Assembly: GCA_013362195.1 (NCBI GenBank)
Contig: JABFWM010000277.1
Coordinates: forward strand, 1 to 6,156
Source: Acidobacteriota bacterium
GTDB taxonomy: Bacteria; Acidobacteriota; Vicinamibacteria; Vicinamibacterales; 2-12-FULL-66-21
Direction: 5' to 3'
Length of the DNA stretch: 6,156 nt
Shown here: positions 1-6,156 of the stretch, piece by piece
Layout of the letters: each line of letters opens with the position of its first letter
Numbering within the stretch: position 1 is the stretch's first letter
Translations under genes and position numbers: made by a program
The notes under the pieces: generated by a model
Database searches by the model: none
What the model saw: only the letters and a program-made list of their open reading frames with translations
What the model was told of the DNA's origin: nothing

Positions 1-2591
1 GCCGATGAGCGTCATCGCGGCGGCAGCATCGGGTGTGATCTCCTTGAGTGCAAGCAGCCGTTCGAGCCAGCGTTCCGCGACGGTTGGCGGCACGCAGGCA
101 TTCAGCGGCCCATACAACGGGATGCGCGCGCCGACGCGGCCGAGGGCCCACAGCCAGCTCGCGTTGCGCGGCTCGCGCCGGACGCGCTCGATCACCTCGT
201 CGCCGATCCGCGCGCGATACGCGCTCTCGAGCCGCTCCAGTGACGCCAGCAGCCGCCACGACTCCCGCTCGATCTGCGGGTTCACCCGCGCGGGCTTCCG
301 TTGTCCGAAACCGAGCTGCCCGGCGATGCGTTGCGCGAGCTCGCGCTGCTGGCCCGCGGTGAACCCGGCGGCGACCCGTTGCCACAGAACGATCCACTCC
401 ACCTGATTCTGCACGTCCTTCGGAAAGGCGAGGCCGGCGGCGTAGACCTTCCGCAATTCGGACACTCGCCACGCATCGGTCGAACTTCCGAATCCAGGCC
501 GGGTACAGAAACCCGTCAGGTTCAGCCATCGCGCTTCGTGCGCCGCGCTCTTGCGGCGGCCGCGTTCGACCTCGATGAAGACGTCGGCGAGCCGGCGGCT
601 CGGCACGAGCGGCCAGGCATGTTTGCCGTGCCCGAGCGCGTCTTCGAGTTCGCCGACCAGGGACTCCGGCTGCCGTCCCGCCGCAACCGGATCGAACACC
701 TGTCGAATCAGCGCCGCCGCCTGCTCGAGCGCGTCATCCGCGACCACGACCTGTGGCGCAGCCTCGTCCGCCACTTCGCCGGCGTCGTCATCATCGAGAC
801 CGTCCGTTTCGATGCCGCGCAGGTTGAACGCGAGCCGCCAGCGGTGATCGGTGGTGCGCGATTCGCACCAGAGCTCGAGCGTGCCCGTCTCGGTGAACGA
901 GACCGCAAGGCGAACGGCAAGCGGCACCCGCCGCGAACGCTTGCCGAAGCGGAGCGCGGTCACGAGCGGCGCATGCCGCATCATCTCGTCGTCATCCGTC
1001 AGCGTCACGAGCGTGTTCACCTCGTCGTTGCGCAGGCGGCTGCTGTACAGCGTGAACGCGGCCGGCTGGTTCGTCGTGATGGTGAATTCGCGATCGAGCG
1101 CGAACCGCGATCCTTCCTGCGTCCCTCGAGGCAGGATGCAGATCGCGTCGAGGCCGCTTGTCGATGGCGCGGATCCGGGACCCTGAATCCCTATGTAATA
1201 CGCGCGCCCGCTGCCGGCGCGGATGAGCAGCGATCTGGCCTGGGAGGGACCCTGTCGCAGGCGCCCGTAGAACGCCGCGCCGATCGCGACCGCCGACTCG
1301 GGCCGCTCGTTCTCGAGCACGCGCGGCCTGTCGCCGAACCACCGTGCCAGCGCGTCGAGTACTCGATCCCTGGCGATCGCGGGCGCGAAGAAGCCGCCGT
1401 TGAAGAGGACGGCATCGGGACGAGCGAGGAACGGGGCACCGGCCGTTCGTGCGGCCCTCGCGAGAAAGGCGGCGAGGTGCCGGGTCATCGCCGGCTCGGG
1501 CTCATAGGGCAGCCCCAGCTCGCGCAGGCCCGCGCGCCGGTCTCGCGCCGGTACGTCGTCTGGTTCGCCGACCGGGAGAAACCCGTTCAGGAGTGTGTCG
1601 ACGACCTCGTGGCGTGCGAGCTCGGCGCTCATGCCGCCGCCAACCACACCGCGTCCCGAACCCAGCAGCGTGATCGTGACGCTCTCGATGCTCGAGTCCG
1701 ACAGGAGCTGTTCCTTTGCGGCGGTGCACTTTCTGCGCAGGATCTGGCGCTGGGCCAATGAGAGCCTGCCGCCATCTCCGAGCTTGTGTTCGATCAGCCG
1801 CGCCAGCGCGAGATCGAGGTTGTCGCCGCCGAGCAGCAGGTGTTCGCCGATCGCGACCCGTTCGAACGCGACGCGGCCTCGTTCGACGGCGGCGCGAATC
1901 AGGCTGAAGTCGGTGGTGCCGCCACCCACGTCGCACACCAGGATCAGCGCGCCGTCGCCGATGGTCGAGGCAAGCCCGCGATGGTGACGCGCGATGTAGG
2001 CGTAGAGCGCGGCCAGCGGCTCTTCGAGGAGGACGAGCTGTTCGAAGCCGGCGTCGCGTGCCGCCTGCACGGTCAGCTCTCGCGCTTCTTCGTCGAACGA
2101 GGCCGGTACGGTCAGGACGATGGAGCGGCGTTCCAGCCGCAGCGCGGCGTCCGCTGACGGGTGGTCGTGATTCCAGGCATCCCGCAGGTGTGCGAGCACG
2201 CGAGTGGATGCCTCGACGGCCGACAGCTTTGGCCCGCTCTCGGTGTCCCACGGAAGCAGCGCCGCGGTTCGATCCACGCGAACGTTGGACAGCCAGGACT
2301 TCGCCGAGGCGATCTGGCGCGACGGGACCAGCGCGCCCTGATCGCGAGCGAACACGCCGGCAACGATCGAGGGCGCCGGATCCCAGGGCAGGCGCGCGCT
2401 GCCGCTGTCGCGTTCGGCAGCGTCGAGGACGTAAAGAAAGGAAGGGAGCGTGGCGCGGCGGGCGATCTCGCCGGGCGCGACGAGTTGCGGGACGTCGTAC
2501 ACGTGAATCGGACCACGCCGAATCGACCAGGCCAGAGCGGAGTTCGTTGTCCCGAGATCGATCCCGATGATGGGCGCGGCGGTGCCTGTGG

Positions 2592-2595
<4 letters not shown>
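1..2595 (-). CDS. Divergent Hsp70-family chaperone with C-terminal DUF3731-type extension (3' end outside window)
   Basis: An uninterrupted frame of 865 codons runs from the proposed start to the left edge with no stop, so the C-terminus is missing. The N-terminal ATPase domain has GIDLGTTNS (residues 11-19), SAKSWLS (97-103), EEP (191-193), DVGGGTTDFS (222-231), GGDN (256-259), AAKE and LFNGG (397-401). By alignment with DnaK the catalytic residues D13, K99, E192, D222 and T227 are present, so ATP binding and hydrolysis are expected in the cytoplasm. A beta-rich putative substrate domain (about 490-593) ends in TLELWC and WRLAFNLRG. An acidic linker with DDDD at 601-604 follows, then a DUF3731-like region containing WLNLTGFC (690-697) and WALGRVGARIP (816-826). 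Relatives as I recall them are 900-950 aa, so roughly 40-90 residues are probably missing. The start is uncertain: the first in-frame ATG is residue 322. I chose CTG at 2595, in a CTGA overlap with the upstream stop; GTG at 2670 or 2667 is the alternative. The Hsp70 family call is very secure and the client is unknown. Confidence 0.95.
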
Positions 2596-4439
<1,844 letters not shown>

Positions 4440-4451
4440 GGCGCGACTCGA

Positions 4452-4982
4452 TCAGCCGACTTCGACTTCCGCCGGCGCGACAATCGTGCGGCCCGCGGCC
4501 GGAAGCGGCGGAAGATCGACGCGAACCGCTTCCCATCCGCGGTGGCGGAGCACGCCGCGAACCGGAGGAGCGCCGACGTTGCCGACGACCTTGACCCGCG
4601 CCGGATCGCTGCCCGGCGCGATCGTCGTCTGATGGCCTTCCTCTTCGTTCACGACCGGCGCCAGCGTCATGTAGCGGCCCAGCGATTCGCGGCAGCCCGC
4701 GTGGACGTCACGGACCGCCTTCCCGATCTGCGCGTCGGCGTAGGCCGACAGATCTTCCATCAGGAAGTCCACGAGCCGTCCGTCGCGTTGGAGCAGGGCC
4801 ATGATCTGAACCGCGCGATCGCTGGACTCGGCCGCCGCCGGGGCGGGCGTCGGCGCGGATGGTGATGCGGTGGCCCTGGCTGGCTGGAGCGCTGCCAGGA
4901 TGTCGTCGGCAATCCGGCCGTGCACGATCAACGAGAAGAACGCGCGGAAGGCATACTTCCAGCGCTTGCCGTGGGAGATCAT
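4452..4982 (-). CDS. DUF2760 domain-containing protein
   Basis: This 176-residue protein of unknown biochemical role is the first gene of the chaperone operon. The N-terminal segment (1-32) is basic then hydrophobic-aromatic, with RWKYAFRAFFSLIVHG at 7-22; it is too short and polar for a confident membrane anchor or signal peptide. An Ala/Pro/Ser-rich linker (about 33-54) joins it to the conserved core (about 55-176). The core contains QIMALLQRDGRLVDFLMED (59-77), an AYADAQIGKAVRDVH helix (80-94), VVNEEEG (110-116) and a closing half with VVGNVGAPPVRGVLRHRGW (132-150). From memory these are DUF2760 features, and the family is commonly found beside Hsp70 genes of this kind, which makes it a candidate cofactor or client adaptor (inference). 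The ATG at 4982 is the only reasonable start, since the preceding eight codons in frame contain no start codon. A TACAAT box lies 7 bases upstream. It is followed after 12 bases by the first Hsp70 gene. Confidence 0.9.
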   Translation of the reverse strand: MISHGKRWKYAFRAFFSLIVHGRIADDILAALQPARATASPSAPTPAPAAAESSDRAVQIMALLQRDGRLVDFLMEDLSAYADAQIGKAVRDVHAGCRESLGRYMTLAPVVNEEEGHQTTIAPGSDPARVKVVGNVGAPPVRGVLRHRGWEAVRVDLPPLPAAGRTIVAPAEVEVG

Positions 4983-4989
4983 CCTGTCG

Positions 4990-4995
4990 ATTGTA
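4990..4995 (-). promoter_or_regulatory. Possible -10 box of the chaperone operon promoter
   Basis: On the minus strand this reads TACAAT, one mismatch from TATAAT, and ends 7 bases before the ATG at 4982. Transcription from it would begin at or within a base or two of the start codon, giving a leaderless message; consistent with this, no Shine-Dalgarno is spaced properly (an AGG directly abuts the ATG). I see no convincing -35 element at 16-18 bases, and no CIRCE element or sigma-32-like heat-shock promoter upstream. Confidence 0.3.
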
Positions 4996-5189
4996 TCCGG
5001 TCCATCGCCGACGTGGCGTCGCGCGCCGTCAGCGGATCGCGGAGGTGCTTGACGTCACCGGACTGGCCGGGCCCGACAGGAAATCGCGCGGGCGATTGAG
5101 GCACGCCGCACTCGCGTGGATCATTCGATCGAGCGTCAGACATCGCTCCTCATTGCGGTGACCCTGCGGCTGCGTTGTCCGTGAAGACG

Positions 5190-5210
5190 CCCTCGCAGCG
5201 TCTGCGAGGG
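5190..5210. repeat. Perfect 9-bp inverted repeat with 3-base loop
   Basis: The arms are CCCTCGCAG and CTGCGAGGG around the loop CGT, with no mismatch. As RNA this would be a very stable hairpin; as DNA it could be a dimeric protein-binding site. It sits about 200 bases upstream of the chaperone operon and about 230 bases upstream of the right-hand genes. No T-run follows on either strand, which argues against a simple terminator. Confidence 0.75.
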
Positions 5211-5252
5211 GCTGTTCGGAGGAGTGCCGAGGCGCCGGGGCGTGCCGCCGCG

Positions 5253-5301
5253 GCGCTCAGCGCATGGCCTGTAGCGAACCATTGCTCGGCGCGCTGAGCG
5301 C
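5253..5301. repeat. 11-bp inverted repeat pair, each arm itself near-palindromic
   Basis: The left arm GCGCTCAGCGC (5253-5263) is the exact reverse complement of the right arm GCGCTGAGCGC (5291-5301), with 27 bases between. Each arm is also a 5+1+5 palindrome (GCGCT-N-AGCGC), so the arms could fold separately or together. Just inside the left arm ATGG (5264-5267) can pair with CCAT (5279-5282), extending the long-stem form with a bulge on the right side. The function is unknown; two operator half-sites or a structured RNA are both possible. Confidence 0.6.
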
Positions 5302-5441
5302 GATCGAGATCTGGACTCGGCCCGTGTGCCCCAACACCGCAACGGGCCGGCAGCCGACCAGGTGCTGCTCCTGACCTTATAGGCCCATTGCGTTCAGGCT
5401 TCAACGGTGTTTCTGACTGATACCCTCGCGACAGAGCAGAG

Positions 5442-5774
5442 ATGACGGTTCCAAACGCGAATCGCGCGATAATTGCAGGCGACAAGCTTACGGCGTACCT
5501 GCTGAACATGTCGCACAAGCGGGGTGCCGCAAAGGCGAGGTTGTTGCTCAGTCTGGGATATCGATCCGACGCTGCGCAGGTCCTCGAGTCGGATCTGCGC
5601 GCTCAGCACCTTTCGCTCGAAGTCACACGGACGCATGAGAACGCGTACGGCGTCGTGTATGAGATTGTGGGACCGATCAGGGCGCCCAACGGCAGCCGTG
5701 TCCAGTTTTGTTCGGTCTGGCAGGTTGACACTGGCACCGATGTTCCGCGATTTATGACCATGTATCCGAGGTAG
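5442..5774 (+). CDS. DUF6883 domain-containing small protein
   Basis: This 110-residue protein spans a whole DUF6883-type domain with little else. Visible landmarks are PNANRAII (4-11), a KLTAYLLNMSHKRG stretch with H25 and K26 (15-28), KARLLLSLGY (31-40), DLRAQH (51-56), YGVVYEIVGPI with PNGS (69-85), and SVWQVDTGTDVPRF (91-104) with W93 and R103. The order is an alpha-helical first half and a beta-strand second half. Related sequences, as I recall them, occur as free small proteins and as C-terminal parts of phage or toxin-like proteins. That pattern hints at an RNase-like or effector domain, but no catalytic activity can be asserted from this sequence. The ATG at 5442 is preceded by a purine-rich stretch (GAGCAGAG) with poor spacing. 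A DUF4926 gene begins 3 bases after the stop, so they share a message. Its GC is clearly lower than that of the chaperone genes. Confidence 0.85.
   Translation: MTVPNANRAIIAGDKLTAYLLNMSHKRGAAKARLLLSLGYRSDAAQVLESDLRAQHLSLEVTRTHENAYGVVYEIVGPIRAPNGSRVQFCSVWQVDTGTDVPRFMTMYPR
5768..5771 (+). promoter_or_regulatory. Ribosome-binding site deciding the DUF4926 start
   Basis: GAGG lies across the last codons of the DUF6883 gene and ends 6 bases before GTG 5778. This spacing favours the GTG over the in-frame ATG at 5790 and indicates translational coupling of the two genes. Confidence 0.55.
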
Positions 5775-5777
5775 AAC

Positions 5778-6020
5778 GTGGCCTTCGAGATGTACGCCGA
5801 GGTGATCTTGACCCGCGATGTCCCCGAGAGCGGCCTCCGTGCCGGCGACGTCGGTACCGTCGTGGAGCGCCATGTCGTTCCTGACGCCGGCGAGGAAGGC
5901 TACTCGCTCGAGTTCTTCGACATGACAGGCAACACGGTCGCCGTTGTCACACTGCCGGCGAGTGCCCTCCGCTTGCCCACGCCAGCCGATCGTCCCGCCG
6001 TCCGAGCCCTTAGCGCCTGA
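5778..6020 (+). CDS. DUF4926 domain-containing small protein
   Basis: This 80-residue protein starts at GTG 5778, just after the DUF6883 stop. The core has the family pattern: VILTRDVPESGLRAGDVGTVV (9-29), then EGYSLEFFD (40-48), and TVAVVTLPASALR (53-65). The GL-x-AGD-x-GTVV element and the alternating hydrophobic strands suggest a small SH3-like beta-barrel, which is inference from pattern. The last 13 or so residues (from about 67) go beyond the usual core and look disordered. DUF4926 proteins often accompany a DUF6883 gene, as here, so this could be its inhibitor, partner or antidote; that role is unproven. It has no signal peptide or membrane segment and is probably cytoplasmic. ATG 5790 would remove only four residues if it were the true start. 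Confidence 0.85.
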   Translation: MAFEMYAEVILTRDVPESGLRAGDVGTVVERHVVPDAGEEGYSLEFFDMTGNTVAVVTLPASALRLPTPADRPAVRALSA

Positions 6021-6156
6021 ACCACCGGGCCGCTGACGCTGCGCCTTGGGAAGCAAACGCGACGACCGCACTGGAGTTGAGCACCGCTTACGTGGACGAC
6101 GCCAATCCGCAGACATCAAGGCGATCATAAAGATCGTTGTCACAATTGTCTCTGTC
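6021..6156. other. Downstream flank, no supported gene
   Basis: These 136 bases follow the DUF4926 stop. I see no intrinsic terminator. The only local structure is a small CGATC/GATCG inverted repeat with a 5-base loop (6122-6136). A plus-strand frame stays open to the window edge from a TTG near 6046 and ends in a hydrophobic stretch (residues like IIKIVVTIVSV), but it has no good ribosome site, so I do not call it. Confidence 0.5.

Larger units (their letters stand above)
4983..5441. other. Divergent intergenic region, no supported gene
   Basis: These 459 bases separate the minus-strand chaperone operon from the plus-strand DUF6883/DUF4926 pair and should carry both promoters. No frame here gives a protein I recognise or one with a good start and ribosome site. 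A candidate promoter for the right-hand pair is TTCAAC (5400-5405) with TACCCT (5421-5426), 15 bases apart, ending 15 bases before the ATG at 5442; the match is weak. The middle (5190-5301) is rich in inverted repeats. No hairpin is followed by a T-tract, so none looks like a classical intrinsic terminator, and no gene converges on this gap to need one. Confidence 0.7.

Noticed and set aside
5010..5161. Plus-strand peptide fragment resembling the EVLDVTGLA segment of ABC-transporter ATPases.
   Set aside because: The match is a few residues only. No Walker or signature motif is present in any frame and the remainder is basic, low-quality translation.
5330..5441. Possible integron attC recombination site in front of the small gene pair.
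   Set aside because: Core-site patterns (RYYYAAC and GTTRRRY) are not met, no matching site follows the pair after 6020, and no integrase is visible.
4983..5441. CIRCE or sigma-32 heat-shock control of the chaperone operon.
   Set aside because: I looked for the CIRCE inverted repeat and for CTTGAA/CCCCAT-type boxes upstream of 4982 and found neither.
5394..6143. A 249-codon minus-strand frame covering the two small right-hand genes.
   Set aside because: It is antisense to two recognisable, ribosome-site-bearing genes and has no family features of its own.
6046..6156. A partial plus-strand frame running off the right edge with a hydrophobic end.
   Set aside because: Only a TTG start without a ribosome site and about 37 codons; insufficient to call a gene.

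Overview
The window is high-GC bacterial DNA. Hand counts give about 74% GC over 3901-4200, inside an Hsp70 gene, and about 59% over 5461-5760, inside a small right-hand gene. GTG starts, tightly packed genes and the protein families fit a high-GC Gram-negative-type lineage such as Acidobacteriota, Myxococcota or Proteobacteria. The sequence alone does not decide between them, and I see no rRNA, tRNA, CRISPR array, insertion sequence or replication origin.

Left and centre (1-4982, all minus strand) hold one compact operon, read from right to left. It starts with a small DUF2760 protein (4982-4452). After a 12-base gap comes a complete, divergent Hsp70 of 615 residues (4439-2592). A four-base CTGA overlap leads into a second divergent Hsp70, which runs off the left edge after 865 codons. 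The second Hsp70 carries a C-terminal extension that I recognise as the DUF3731 'DnaK-related' type. Both Hsp70s keep the ATPase signature residues. Both have only a short beta-type C-terminal domain, with no DnaK-like helical lid or EEVD-type tail. The likely picture is a dedicated chaperone module of two unlike Hsp70s plus a small partner. Its clients are unknown, and no J-protein or nucleotide exchange factor gene is visible here.

The 459-base divergent gap (4983-5441) contains no convincing gene. It holds a TACAAT box just ahead of the DUF2760 start, a perfect 21-base hairpin (5190-5210), and a pair of 11-base inverted repeats (5253-5301).

Right side (5442-6020, plus strand) holds two small genes, 3 bases apart and evidently co-transcribed: a DUF6883 protein (110 aa) and a DUF4926 protein (80 aa). 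Their lower GC and two-gene layout suggest an accessory module, possibly toxin/antidote-like, but that is inference. The last 136 bases contain no gene I can support.
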